IMG/VR virus record: IMGVR_UViG_3300034122_001680
Location: 1 to 38,499 of that record
Source: a virus
Reading direction: 5' to 3' (one strand)
DNA length: 38,499 bases
Part shown: piece after piece, positions 1 to 7,400 of the stretch
How positions within the stretch are numbered: the first letter of the stretch is position 1
Layout of the letters: every line of letters starts with the position of its first letter
Translations under genes and position numbers: made by a program
The notes under the pieces: model-generated
The model's database searches: none
What the model was told of the DNA's origin: nothing
Seen by the model: the letters and a program-made list of their open reading frames with translations, nothing else

Positions 1-343
1 TGCCGGTGCCTGTGGAGTCCGTGCCAATGCCAAAGTGCGTGGCTGTGGCGGTGCCGCCTGTGCACTGACCGAACTGAACCAGGGCGGTGTTGGCGATGGT
101 GGAGGTTGTCCGCGTCCAGCCGCCTGCGGTGCGGGCCACACCCACGCGGGCGTAGCCGGTGTAGCTGATCTCGTTGGTGCTCTGGTTGCCCGCCTCTCCA
201 GGGTCTGCGCTGTGCAGGCTGATGTGGAACGAGCCTGCCGTGGCCGAGTTCTGCAGGCCAGCAGCGTCCCCGATGTTCGCCCAATCAACGTTGAGAAACA
301 GGAGGTCGAGGAGTGCCGCTTCGGCGGCGTTGGTCATGGACAT
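1..343 (-). CDS. Virion-associated protein, N-terminal part (cut by left edge)
   Basis: An open frame starts at ATG 343 (a second in-frame ATG is two codons later) and runs off the left edge without a stop; about 114 residues are visible. The ribosome-binding site is GAAAGGA, about ten bases upstream. Visible stretches include FHISLHSADPGEAG and ISYTGYARVGVARTAGGW, then a threonine-rich beta segment around FGQCTGGTATATHFGIGT. From memory this pattern (SLHTADPGEAG, YTGYARV, THFG) is common in small tail or virion-associated proteins of siphophages and podophages; no function is established. It is the last visible gene of the leftward late operon, 17 bases after the coiled-coil gene. The C-terminus is unknown. 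Confidence 0.8.
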   Translation of the reverse strand, partial: MSMTNAAEAALLDLLFLNVDWANIGDAAGLQNSATAGSFHISLHSADPGEAGNQSTNEISYTGYARVGVARTAGGWTRTTSTIANTALVQFGQCTGGTATATHFGIGTDSTGTG

Positions 344-360
344 GGTTCAGGTCCTTTCTC

Positions 361-882
361 TTATCCGAGAAACTTTGTGCGCAGCTGTTCGATGGCGCTC
401 GTGAGCTGGTCGCGCTGCGCAATTAGCCCGGCAACCTCCGTCGTCTTTTCTTTCACCGAGGCTTGCAACCCGTCCAATCGGACCTGCTCTTGCTGCGCTT
501 CAGCGCGAATCTTTCCGGCCAAGGCTTGCGCGTCCTCCACAACCTTTGAAGCGGCGGCCGCAGCGGCCTCCGCTTGCTTGGCGGCCTCCACCTGGGCCTG
601 CACCTTGGCTTCCGCCAGCAGCGTTTCGGCCTGTTGTTGCGCCGTGGCACGGGCCTTCTTGGCCGCGGCTCGCTCCTCGGTCACCTGCTTCTTTGCCTCA
701 GCCAATTCGGCAAGCGCCTGGTCGCGCTCCGAGGCGGCTTTGACACGGGCGGCGTCCGCCTCTTTAGCGGCTTGCTCGAACGAGCCCACCCGGTCCAGCG
801 CTTCAGCTGTCTTGACAAACATCTCGTACTGCTTGGCCGCGCGCCGGATGGCGTCAGCCGCTTCGATGTAGCTGTTGCTCAT
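361..882 (-). CDS. Alanine-rich coiled-coil late protein (173 aa)
   Basis: From about residue 35 to 168 the protein is almost uninterrupted heptad-like helix rich in Ala, Glu, Lys and Gln (for example AKEADAARVKAASERDQALAE), so a long coiled coil is expected. There is no signal peptide or membrane segment. I chose ATG 882, two bases after the stop of the upstream gene with AAAGG inside that gene's end; a TTG eight codons earlier would give 181 residues. It lies between the beta-rich 118-residue gene and the partial virion gene. A scaffold, a tail-tube or neck accessory, or a non-specific coiled-coil protein are all possible; no family was recognised. Confidence 0.8.
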   Translation of the reverse strand: MSNSYIEAADAIRRAAKQYEMFVKTAEALDRVGSFEQAAKEADAARVKAASERDQALAELAEAKKQVTEERAAAKKARATAQQQAETLLAEAKVQAQVEAAKQAEAAAAAASKVVEDAQALAGKIRAEAQQEQVRLDGLQASVKEKTTEVAGLIAQRDQLTSAIEQLRTKFLG

Positions 883-884
883 GG

Positions 885-1241
885 TCAGAAGACCTTTCTC
901 ATGCAAAGGGTAACAACAAGGTTGGTCGTGCCGTCACCCGCCGTGACGTTCGGCCGGACGTATCGAGGCAGCTCCAGCGCTTGCTCAAGCCGCGACGAGG
1001 TAAACGTCAGCACGTTGCCTTGCGGATCGCTCAGGGACGACCAGTTTGTGCCGTCGTTGCTGCCCTGCATCGTCACGCTGCCGCCTGTGCCGAACGTGCC
1101 CGTGACCTGGAAACACCGATCGGCAAAGTCGACCCAGTCGACGTACCCACCGTCGTCGCCGTTAAGCAGCCCCGTCCACGTGGCCAGGCGCGTGCGCCCG
1201 GAGGGTGTGATGTCGGTCATGCTTGGTTGTCTGGTTGCCAT
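885..1241 (-). CDS. Beta-rich late structural protein (118 aa)
   Basis: The product has alternating hydrophobic and Thr/Gly/Ser stretches with Ig-like features: DRCFQVTGTFGTGGSVTMQG, SNDGTNWSSLSD, then YVRPNVTAGDGTTNLVVTLC. The G(S/T)NDGTNW pattern is often found in small phage head or tail decoration proteins; that comparison is from memory. GAGGAA stands seven bases before the ATG, which lies nine bases after the portal stop, so the gene belongs to the portal transcript. A minor head, decoration or head-tail joining protein is the best guess. The position directly after portal is often used by scaffold or capsid genes, but this protein is too small for a major capsid protein. Confidence 0.8.
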   Translation of the reverse strand: MATRQPSMTDITPSGRTRLATWTGLLNGDDGGYVDWVDFADRCFQVTGTFGTGGSVTMQGSNDGTNWSSLSDPQGNVLTFTSSRLEQALELPRYVRPNVTAGDGTTNLVVTLCMRKVF

Positions 1242-1250
1242 GTCGTTTCC

Positions 1251-3569
1251 TCAGATTCCTTGCCCGTCGGGGCTGTGCTTCTCTTTGAACATCATCTCGC
1301 TGGCCGCGAGTTCCTTCTTGGTGCGGTCGTTCAGCGCCGTCTGAGCCAGCTGGGCCTTGACCTGCTGAATGCTCATCTGTTGCATCTGGGCCATCTGCAT
1401 CACCTGGAGGTCATGCTTGAGCTGCAGCTCCATCATCCGCAGGCGCCTGTTCTCGACCTCGCTCTCGCTGCGGGCCTCGGTCTCCGCGGCCCGGCCGGCT
1501 GCCACCGCCTGGGCCTCCATCATCCTGGCCTCGGCCGTGATCTTGGCCGCTTCGATGCGCGGATCCGGCGGCGGGGGCGGCTGCTGCGCCTGGCGTGCCT
1601 CGATCTGCTCGGGCGTCAACAGGACGTCGCGCGGATCCAGGTGCTGGGCCTTAAGCGCCTTCTCGAACAGCTTGCGCGTGTCGATCATCGGCGCGTACAC
1701 CGGGTTCGCGCCCATCGCCAGCAGGTTGGTGAACGCCTGGTTCTGGATGTCGCGCACGATCAGCGCGGACGAGCCCCGGGCGTCGATGGCAAAGTCGCCC
1801 TTGATCTCGTCGCGCTCGCCGTACGCCATGTTGTAGTCGTAGTAGCGGCGGATGTGCGGCCGGGTCACGTAGTCGTCGAACTGCTTAACCAGCCGGCGCA
1901 GCACCACGTTGGCGCTGTTCATCAGCATTTGCATGCCGCCCACCGTCTCCGGTGCCGAGCCCTGCTGCCCCTGGGTCATCATGGGCGTGGCGGTCTCCTG
2001 GTCGGCCAGCTTCTCAGCCAGGTCGATCACCGCGGCCAGCTCGCCCTGGTGGTTGTTGAACTCCACCGCCGCGAACACCTTGCTGACGTCGATCGAGTCG
2101 TCCGTCAAATACCAGAACTTCCGTGGTGTCAGGGTCCACTGCCCGTCGGCCGGCGTCACGGCGCCGCGCTTGATGACGATCTGCGGGCCACTCGTGACCC
2201 CCATGTTGTCCATCATCATCCGCCACGCGGCGTTGGTCACCGACTGCTGCGCCCGCATGAGGTACGGGATCCCGTAGCCACGGGGCGTGCCGGTCACCTT
2301 CTCCCACGGGTAGAAGTCGTATGGGATCGGGTCGTCTTCCAGCGGGTTGAGGTAGGCGCGAACAACGACATCGTTGATCATCTCGACACAGCCGCTGACG
2401 CTTGCGAGTTCGTCGCCCTCGTCATCCATGTCGACCTTGGCGGACTTCAGCTCTTCGCGGTTCAGCTCGCCCCAGTAGATCCAGTGCTGGAAGGTCTTGC
2501 CGTCGTCACCGACCTCCTTCTCGCGCTCCGCGCGCTGCACCTCGTACAGCGCCGCGCTGCGCTTGGGCCCTTCCTGGATCACCTTGCGCAGCTGGTCCTT
2601 GAGATAGCCAGGCTGCTTGGCCAGCTCGCGGACCTGGCGCTCGGTCAGGTCCTCCATCTCGAAGATGCCCCGGCCGTTCTTCACGTTGTCCCCGCACGCT
2701 GGGTCTTCCCACACTCGGCGGGGGTCCACACGGAACGAGGCCGGCTTCAGCTCATCAACAACCTGAAGGATCTGGACCTTCTCTGGCTGCCCGGTCTCTG
2801 GGTTGACAGTGGTCTTCTCGCGCCAGGCCTTGCGCGTGCGGGCCGTGACCATCGGCCCCTTGATCACGCCCACGCCCATTACCGCGGCGTCGTGCAACAC
2901 CTTGCGCACCTCGCCGTTGTAGTCACACTCGATCAGCTGGTCGTTGATCTCGTTCTCCATCGCCTCGGCCGCCTTGCCAGCGGTCTGCTGCACGGCCAGG
3001 GCAATTTGCTTCTTTTTGGCGGGACGCCCAAATTGTGGGTCGTCAGTGACGTTGCCCTCCTCGTCGAACAGCACGGGCTGCCCGGTGGCCGGGTCGATCA
3101 GCGTCTCGTTGCTCTGCAGCGCCGTGGCGCAGTCAGGGTCCGGAGTGGGCTGGATGCCCCAGTTGCGGTCGTCGGTCGGCAGCAGGATGTCCGACAGCCT
3201 GGCCTCAGCAGAGTTCGCCTTCTGCCTGGTGATGCCCACGAACACCGTCGAACGCGTGGGCAGCGCCTCGCGTGTGGTGACCGGGTAGCCCTGGTAGACC
3301 GACTCCATCATGGACGCCGCCATGCGCGTAGCCGGGTCCTTGCCATGGTACTGGTCCAGGTCCTGGGTGACGCGCTTGTCCCACCCCTGCGACGCACGGG
3401 CGGTGATCCACTTGTCACGCGTGACTGCAAGAGACGAGCCGAACGCCTGCAGTCGCTCCTCGCGGGCGACTTCCTGCGCTACGTCGTCTTTTTCAGATGT
3501 TCGTTCTTGCATGTCACGTTTCATTGTTGGTGCCGGCTGTCCCCTCGCAGGCCGGCGCTGCGCCACCAT
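1251..3569 (-). CDS. Portal protein, P22-like
   Basis: This forms the dodecameric portal ring of the head vertex, through which the terminase pumps DNA. At 772 residues it matches the long podovirus (P22 gp1) type, not the roughly 500-residue siphovirus type. The segment YLMRAQQSVTNAAWRMMMDN, near the middle, is the typical portal stem and clip helix region. Residues from about 660 on are an uninterrupted Met/Gln/Glu-rich helix (QLKHDLQVMQMAQMQQ), like the C-terminal barrel of long portals. It follows the large terminase by 35 bases. The start is uncertain: ATG 3569 has a weak GGA upstream, and ATG 3524 (MKRDMQERT) or ATG 3512 would remove an Arg/Pro-rich leader. Assignment by motif memory and gene order. 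Confidence 0.9.
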   Translation of the reverse strand: MVAQRRPARGQPAPTMKRDMQERTSEKDDVAQEVAREERLQAFGSSLAVTRDKWITARASQGWDKRVTQDLDQYHGKDPATRMAASMMESVYQGYPVTTREALPTRSTVFVGITRQKANSAEARLSDILLPTDDRNWGIQPTPDPDCATALQSNETLIDPATGQPVLFDEEGNVTDDPQFGRPAKKKQIALAVQQTAGKAAEAMENEINDQLIECDYNGEVRKVLHDAAVMGVGVIKGPMVTARTRKAWREKTTVNPETGQPEKVQILQVVDELKPASFRVDPRRVWEDPACGDNVKNGRGIFEMEDLTERQVRELAKQPGYLKDQLRKVIQEGPKRSAALYEVQRAEREKEVGDDGKTFQHWIYWGELNREELKSAKVDMDDEGDELASVSGCVEMINDVVVRAYLNPLEDDPIPYDFYPWEKVTGTPRGYGIPYLMRAQQSVTNAAWRMMMDNMGVTSGPQIVIKRGAVTPADGQWTLTPRKFWYLTDDSIDVSKVFAAVEFNNHQGELAAVIDLAEKLADQETATPMMTQGQQGSAPETVGGMQMLMNSANVVLRRLVKQFDDYVTRPHIRRYYDYNMAYGERDEIKGDFAIDARGSSALIVRDIQNQAFTNLLAMGANPVYAPMIDTRKLFEKALKAQHLDPRDVLLTPEQIEARQAQQPPPPPDPRIEAAKITAEARMMEAQAVAAGRAAETEARSESEVENRRLRMMELQLKHDLQVMQMAQMQQMSIQQVKAQLAQTALNDRTKKELAASEMMFKEKHSPDGQGI

Positions 3570-3604
3570 TCATCCGAGAACTGGACGTCACCCCACCAGA
3601 GTGA

Positions 3605-5089
3605 TCACCACCCCACGGCCGGGTCAAAGACCTCGAACCGTGGTACGTTGGCCGCAAACAGCCGGTTCTGGTTCTTGACCGGTTCCAGCTCGTGCAGGCT
3701 TTTGGCCTTGCGCAGCATCATCAAGGCATAGCGGGTGGCCGACAGGATGTCGTCGTCCTCCTTGACGATGATCCCTTCCTTGCGGTGGTACAGACGAAAC
3801 TCGCTGAACCAGTCCTCCAGGTGCGAGAACACCCGCAGCCTTCGTGTCTGCATCCGCTCCATCATCATCGAAACCCCAGCCTCGACGCTGTTGCCCCCGG
3901 GCTTGCCGTCCGGCCGGGGCTCAAACTGCGCCCGCTCGCTCAGCATGTTCATGCCGAACTTCTTGTACTGCTCCATCAGGATCTCGCCCGAGCCCTTGTC
4001 ATGCTGCAGGCCGTCGTGCGGCCATGCCCACGGGATGTTCTGGTAGCCCTTGCCGATGACCATCCCGGCCTGGGTCATCACAGGGGTCTCCTTGACCTTC
4101 CAGGCGTCGTAGACATAGACCGTGTCCGTGTCCCTGTCGTGCGCCATGCACGCGAACGCGGACGGGTGGCCCCATCCAAAGTCCACCCCGTTGATGCGCG
4201 CCCAGTGCGGCGGGATCTCGAACGGCTGCACAGTGATCACCGACTCGGCCACCGGGAACACCAGGCCGGAGCCCATGATCGGAATGCCACGTGCCCGGGC
4301 CTCGCGCTCGTGCTCCGGGTAGGTGGCAATGATCCGGGCCTTCTCCTCGTCGGTGTAGTGCTCGGCGTCTTCGATCGTCATGCGAGTGACGGTCGTGCCC
4401 TCGGGCTTCTCGAGCAGGAAGCGCTTGACCACCTGCGACATGCCCATCAGGGGCGTGAACGTCACGAAGACGATTCCACCCGTTGCGTTGGTACGAGTGA
4501 GAGCTTCGCTGTAGATGTCAAGGGGCGGCTCCTCGTCCATCCACACCAGGTCGACTGTGTCTGCTTGCCACTTTGTGCGGCCCTGGTCGTAGCTGTTGAA
4601 CTGGATGACCGACTCGCCGCCGTACTCGTTCTTGACCGTGATGCTGGCCACGGCGTCGGGCACCCCCTGCTTCATGCTGTGGGTGCCGATGCACTCCTTC
4701 GGGATCGCACCGGTGCCCCACTCTTCACGCTTTTGCGGCGGGCCCACCAGCAGACGCTGCACGCCCTTGCGCGTCAGTTCGCCCGATTCGGAGCCGACGA
4801 GCACGCTGACCGGGCGGTGGAACCTGCGGCCCGTCCACCAATCGGGGTAGCGGCCGGTGGCGTGCATGGCAATCTCGTAGGCACCGGCCCACGTCTTGCC
4901 CAGCTGGTTGCCGGCCATGAACAACCGCTCGCGGAAGCCCTTGCCGACCTCGTGGAATTCCTTCTGCTTGACGTACGGCTTGTACGCCGCCAGCATGTTC
5001 TCGCGGTGCCGGCGGTCGCGGATCGTGAGCAGCTCGAGCAGCTCGAGCTTCTCCTCCGGGCTGAGCGCCTGCAGCTCCTGCGGTGTCAC
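3605..5089 (-). CDS. terL: Terminase large subunit
   Basis: This is the ATP-driven DNA packaging motor with a headful or site-cutting nuclease. The ATPase domain carries Walker A GNQLGKT at residues 60-66, Walker B LVWMDEE at 181-187 and a coupling motif FTP at 211-213. The RNase H-like nuclease domain has GVDFGWG (Asp303), PHDG (Asp359) and EDDDILSATRYA (Asp446 region), which gives the usual three acidic positions. Its length, 494 residues, fits the P22 gp2-like class. The start is GTG 5089, whose bases overlap the TGA of the upstream 36-codon gene, so translation is probably coupled. Order small terminase, peptide, large terminase, portal is conserved except for the extra peptide. Confidence 0.95.
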   Translation of the reverse strand: MTPQELQALSPEEKLELLELLTIRDRRHRENMLAAYKPYVKQKEFHEVGKGFRERLFMAGNQLGKTWAGAYEIAMHATGRYPDWWTGRRFHRPVSVLVGSESGELTRKGVQRLLVGPPQKREEWGTGAIPKECIGTHSMKQGVPDAVASITVKNEYGGESVIQFNSYDQGRTKWQADTVDLVWMDEEPPLDIYSEALTRTNATGGIVFVTFTPLMGMSQVVKRFLLEKPEGTTVTRMTIEDAEHYTDEEKARIIATYPEHEREARARGIPIMGSGLVFPVAESVITVQPFEIPPHWARINGVDFGWGHPSAFACMAHDRDTDTVYVYDAWKVKETPVMTQAGMVIGKGYQNIPWAWPHDGLQHDKGSGEILMEQYKKFGMNMLSERAQFEPRPDGKPGGNSVEAGVSMMMERMQTRRLRVFSHLEDWFSEFRLYHRKEGIIVKEDDDILSATRYALMMLRKAKSLHELEPVKNQNRLFAANVPRFEVFDPAVGW

Positions 5090-5196
5090 TCGACGTTCCT
5101 CGTCAAGCCGTGCAGGATCCAGATCACGGCCGCGCCGACCACGGCCAACGGCACCGTGACCACGAACAGGGCCGTGATGAGGATCGCTTCGGTCAT
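5086..5196 (-). CDS. 36-residue single-span membrane peptide between terminase genes
   Basis: The frame from ATG 5196 encodes 36 residues: MTEA, then a continuous hydrophobic stretch (ILITALFVVTVPLAVVGAAV, IWIL), then a short polar tail HGLTRNVE. One membrane helix with a cytoplasmic Arg-containing end is expected. Its ATG overlaps the TGA of the small terminase (ATGA) and its TGA overlaps the GTG of the large terminase (GTGA), a stop/start chain that strongly suggests the frame is translated. Function unknown: possibilities are a holin-like or antiholin peptide, a membrane tether for packaging, or only a coupling device for terL translation. Confidence 0.7.
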   Translation of the reverse strand: MTEAILITALFVVTVPLAVVGAAVIWILHGLTRNVE

Positions 5197-5669
5197 GGCT
5201 TGGCCCCCGTGGTGCGGGACATCAGCGCCTGCAGCCGGCGGTCGATCTGGTCGTCCGTCAGCTCCGGGCCCTTGTTGACCACTTCGACGCTCTTCAGCTT
5301 GGGGCGCGTGTACTGCGCCAGCTCGGTGAGCAGCTTGACCTTCGTGTCCATGTCGACCACCGGCTTGAGAATCGGCTCCCCGTTCTCGTCCTTGATGATA
5401 GACCCGTCACGTGCCCGGTGCGGCTCCTGCGTCGTGAGGACCTTGGCCAGCTCTTCGATCGGGTCCAGGCCGTACCCTTCGAGCACGTCGGAGACCGCCC
5501 GTAGGTTCAGCTTGCCCGAGCGGCTGGCCTTGCCGCCCTGCCCGTGGTGAATCTGCGACCTGGACTCCACCTCGTGGGCCGGGTCGTAGTTCCACATGGA
5601 CGGCGTCGTGGGCACATCGCCGAGCGTGCCAGACAGGCTGGCATTGCGTCTTGAGTGGTTCGCGTTCAC
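5193..5669 (-). CDS. terS: Terminase small subunit (probable)
   Basis: The product is a 158-residue protein directly upstream of terL, expected to recognise the packaging site and regulate TerL. The segment MDTKVKLLTELAQYTRPKLK (residues 107-126) matches the oligomerisation-domain pattern of P22-like and related small terminases, where a helix precedes a YxxPK motif. The first 60 residues are polar and basic (HSRRNAS, SRSQIHHGQGGKASRSGK), suited to DNA contact. Start GTG 5669 follows GGGAG by eight bases. The gene overlaps the membrane-peptide gene by ATGA. The call rests on gene order plus the short motif. Confidence 0.8.
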   Translation of the reverse strand: MNANHSRRNASLSGTLGDVPTTPSMWNYDPAHEVESRSQIHHGQGGKASRSGKLNLRAVSDVLEGYGLDPIEELAKVLTTQEPHRARDGSIIKDENGEPILKPVVDMDTKVKLLTELAQYTRPKLKSVEVVNKGPELTDDQIDRRLQALMSRTTGAKP

Positions 5670-5716
5670 GAAGTAACTCCCAGAACGCCCGCTGCGTGTG
5701 CCACCCCCATAGTGGA

Positions 5717-5739
5717 TGGGACCCGCGGCCGGAGTCCCA
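5717..5739. repeat. Inverted repeat upstream of small terminase
   Basis: The arms TGGGAC and GTCCCA are separated by eleven GC-rich bases inside the 150-base gap between two late genes (5670-5819). This gap has no convincing open frame. The region lies in the late transcript just before the small terminase gene, a place where packaging sites of headful phages can lie, but nothing in the sequence proves that. It may simply be an RNA hairpin. Confidence 0.35.
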
Positions 5740-5819
5740 AAAGCGGGGGCATACGGGGGGTCGAATCCATGGGCGTGGCGCGATCGAGACGGGGGGAGGG
5801 GGGTCGAAAATGGCTGGCG

Positions 5820-6032
5820 TCAGGCCTTGACCATGCCGCTGATCAGCGTGCCGTCGAACCCCTTGACCGACGAGCCGGGCTTGGACCCGGCCACGCCTTG
5901 CGCGGGGGCCTTGCCCATCGTGATCGGACCCGAGGGGGCCGGCACCTTGCCGGGCTTGGCGCCACTGCCGAATCCCTCGGCAGCGGTGACGGGGTTGCGG
6001 CTGGGAGGGGTTGCGTACTGTTGCGATGCCAT
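5820..6032 (-). CDS. Small Gly/Pro/Ala/Ser-rich late protein (70 aa)
   Basis: The 70 residues are low in complexity (SGAKPGKVPAPSGPITMGKA) and probably largely disordered, with a C-terminal VKGFDGTLISGMVKA. AAGGA lies six bases before the ATG, a good ribosome-binding site. It is the second gene of the leftward late operon, 150 bases before the small terminase. No family recognised. Similar short Pro/Gly-rich proteins upstream of terminase genes are known in podophages, but role and localisation cannot be given from sequence. Confidence 0.7.
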   Translation of the reverse strand: MASQQYATPPSRNPVTAAEGFGSGAKPGKVPAPSGPITMGKAPAQGVAGSKPGSSVKGFDGTLISGMVKA

Positions 6033-6119
6033 GGCTGTTCCTTCAGTGTGACAAGACGGGGCGCGCTGCCCCTGGTTTCCCTCGTAGAGGGGTGAAAGGT
6101 TCGGTTCCTCGTCGAGGCA

Positions 6120-6350
6120 CTAGGCCAGCGACTGCATCGGGCCGCCGGGCTTCCGGTAGCCCTGATCATCCCGGGCGGCCGCCTCCTGCTCCCAGGTCTC
6201 GGCAGGCTCGGCGCCCTCGCCCAGCTCGTCGCGCACCATCGCCAGGACCTCGTCCAGCGACTGCAGCGCCACGGGCTGCTCGGCCCCTTGGGCCTCCACC
6301 ATGAAGGTGCCGTCCTCGTTGCGCGTGATGGTGATGCTCTGGCCGTCCAT
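6120..6350 (-). CDS. Small acidic protein, first gene of the late operon (76 aa)
   Basis: The N-terminus forms a short beta motif (MDGQSITITRNEDGTFMVEA), followed by an acidic helix (LQSLDEVLAMVRDELGEGAE) and a polar tail. AGGG lies eight bases before ATG 6350. It is the first gene after the divergent control region 6351-6609 and is transcribed leftward toward terminase. No cysteine cluster, signal or membrane segment. Similar small acidic proteins (ITITRxxDGxF pattern) occur near terminase genes of other phages; function unknown. Confidence 0.75.
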   Translation of the reverse strand: MDGQSITITRNEDGTFMVEAQGAEQPVALQSLDEVLAMVRDELGEGAEPAETWEQEAAARDDQGYRKPGGPMQSLA

Positions 6351-6383
6351 TGAAATGCCCTATCGCCCGACGCGGGCCGATTG

Positions 6384-6412
6384 ATTTTCGGGCCGGATAC
6401 ATCGCGTTGCAA
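6384..6412 (-). promoter_or_regulatory. Possible leftward promoter of the late operon
   Basis: On the minus strand a -35-like TTGCAA (6412-6407) is followed after exactly 17 bases by a -10-like GAAAAT (6389-6384); each matches the sigma-70 consensus at four of six positions. It lies 34 bases before ATG 6350. A TTGACT stands at 6420-6415 but has no fitting -10. Late phage promoters often need an activator, so the weak match is tolerable, but the call is tentative. Confidence 0.3.
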
Positions 6413-6448
6413 ATAGTCAACAGAACCCCGGTTGGACGACAATCCGCA

Positions 6449-6484
6449 CCCGGAAGTCACCCCGGAAGTCACCCCGGAAGTGGC
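6449..6484. repeat. Tandem 12-base repeat in divergent control region
   Basis: CCCGGAAGTCAC occurs twice perfectly in tandem (6449-6460 and 6461-6472), and a third copy follows with nine matching bases before it diverges (6473-6484). A similar period-12 direct repeat can bind a regulator on one helix face. It sits between the late operon (leftward) and the early small-gene operon (rightward), so control of one or both is the natural guess. Confidence 0.7.
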
Positions 6485-6542
6485 GGTCAGCCTGGAAAGA
6501 CCCCACAAGACAGTAGGACTTGCACGATTTCGCTTGCAGTGT

Positions 6543-6557
6543 GACATGCAGCCTGTC
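6543..6557. promoter_or_regulatory. Degenerate copy of the GACA-N7-TGTC palindrome
   Basis: GACATGCAGCCTGTC has the same outer half-sites and spacing as GACAGCCGGGCTGTC found upstream of two genes further right (7098, 7701), and both are followed at the same side by CACAGTCCGG. Here the full symmetric unit is GTGACA and TGTCAC around seven bases. It lies about 50 bases before ATG 6610. Operator or leader-RNA hairpin; the sequence does not decide. Confidence 0.5.
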
Positions 6558-6570
6558 ACAGTCCGGTCCA

Positions 6571-6589
6571 TCGCAGCACGGTGCTGCGA
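6571..6589. promoter_or_regulatory. Perfect 19-base palindrome in leader of first early gene
   Basis: TCGCAGCACGGTGCTGCGA is symmetric over all nine base pairs around one central base and ends 20 bases before ATG 6610. It could be a dimeric repressor site or, as RNA, a nine-pair hairpin with a very tight loop. A directly repeated AGTCAAC follows at about 6588 and 6602, the second one overlapping the GGAG ribosome-binding site region. Confidence 0.6.
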
Positions 6590-6609
6590 GTCAACCCGGA
6601 GTCAACACC

Positions 6610-7083
6610 ATGAACACGACCCCCATCATCACCATGAACATCGGCCTCCGCATCGGTCGCAGCGCTCACCTGAACACCGTCACCCAGACGTGTCAGGCCC
6701 TGGAACGCGCCGGCTTCAACCTCCAGATGATGCGCGTGGACCAGTCCAGCACCGAGCCCACCGTGGTGGTGCAGGTCGAGTCGGCCTCCACCTGGGGCGT
6801 CGACCCGGCCCAGGCTGGTGCGCTGCACGGCGTGGCCGCCGTCCTCGGCCAGCAGGCGATCGCCATCTTCGAGCCGAACCGGGGCCACGGCGTCCTGGTG
6901 GGCCCAGAGGCCGCCGCCTGGGGCAAGTTCGACCCCACCGAGTTCATCACCATCACCGGGCGCCGTCTGGTGCCCAAGGCCGCGGGGTCCTGGGGCTCTG
7001 GCGTGACCCGTGACCAGTCCGAGGACCGGGCGCAGCCGTACACGCTGGCCCAGCTCGCCGCCCTGGGTGCCTCCCGAACCTAA
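6610..7083 (+). CDS. Early protein with NIGL domain also found in the giant virion protein (157 aa)
   Basis: Residues 8-118 align with residues 1269-1375 of the giant protein at 32535-38499. Shared are NIGL near the start, Q-S-(T/S)-E-(P/L)-T then VV-V in the middle, L-(G/N)-Q-(Q/E)-AI, and a final G-L-GP-AA-WG-(F/Y)-F. Similar stand-alone domains occur in other phages from memory, without known function. Residues 134-153 form a tail, RDQSEDR then QP-TL-QLAALG, shared with the 9729-10073 product. I chose ATG 6610 because GGAG lies eight bases upstream; earlier in-frame codons extend into the palindromic leader. It heads the rightward early operon. Confidence 0.85.
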   Translation: MNTTPIITMNIGLRIGRSAHLNTVTQTCQALERAGFNLQMMRVDQSSTEPTVVVQVESASTWGVDPAQAGALHGVAAVLGQQAIAIFEPNRGHGVLVGPEAAAWGKFDPTEFITITGRRLVPKAAGSWGSGVTRDQSEDRAQPYTLAQLAALGASRT

Positions 7084-7154
7084 GGGTTTGTCCTGATGAC
7101 AGCCGGGCTGTCGCGCTGCACAGTCCGGCTCACCCCCTCACCACCTGGAGACCT
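7081..7154 (+). repeat. Intergenic leader module A, copy 1
   Basis: These 74 bases, from the TAA of one gene to the ribosome-binding site of the next, recur at 7684-7757 with a single difference (C at 7116, T at 7719). The module holds the palindrome GACAGCCGGGCTGTC (7098-7112), then CACAGTCCGG, a C-rich stretch and the ribosome-binding site CTGGAGACCT. The near identity of non-coding DNA between unrelated genes points to recent duplication or strong selection. Confidence 0.9.
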
Positions 7155-7157
7155 ACC

Positions 7158-7400
7158 ATGCGATTCCTCCCCGCCTTCGACATCTGGGCAGTTCCGACCG
7201 AGTTGCTGGCCGCCGCCCAGCCGGGCCAGCACGTGTTCGCCGGAGACCCGCGCGACCGCAACGCCCGGGGCCGCCTCTGGGGCGTCAAGCGCTCCGGCAC
7301 CGTGGTCGTCGCCTGGAGTGGCAACACCCGCACCCGGAAGACCCGGGCCGATCAGGTGGACTACCACCGCGCGCTCCGCGCCTACGCTCTCGGCCGCTGA
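7158..7400 (+). CDS. Small basic early protein (80 aa)
   Basis: The product has a compact beta-like pattern (LAAAQPGQHVFAGDPRDRNA, GRLWGVKRSGTVVVAWSGN) ending in a basic helix (TRTRKTRADQVDYHRALRAYA). CTGGAG in leader module A lies nine bases before the ATG. It stands between two repeated leader modules, so it behaves as a cassette. No family recognised. The many Arg residues and small size would suit a nucleic-acid or host-protein binding role, but this is only inference. Confidence 0.75.
   Translation: MRFLPAFDIWAVPTELLAAAQPGQHVFAGDPRDRNARGRLWGVKRSGTVVVAWSGNTRTRKTRADQVDYHRALRAYALGR

Noticed and set aside
981-3731. A 916-codon plus-strand frame opposite the portal gene
   Set aside because: It is a mirror frame of high-GC coding DNA: His/Leu/Arg/Val-rich, no recognisable motif, and the opposite strand encodes a clear portal. 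The same applies to the long plus-strand frames at 3692-5278, 13702-15111, 28253-29638, 30392-32176, 35136-36500 and 36711-38321.
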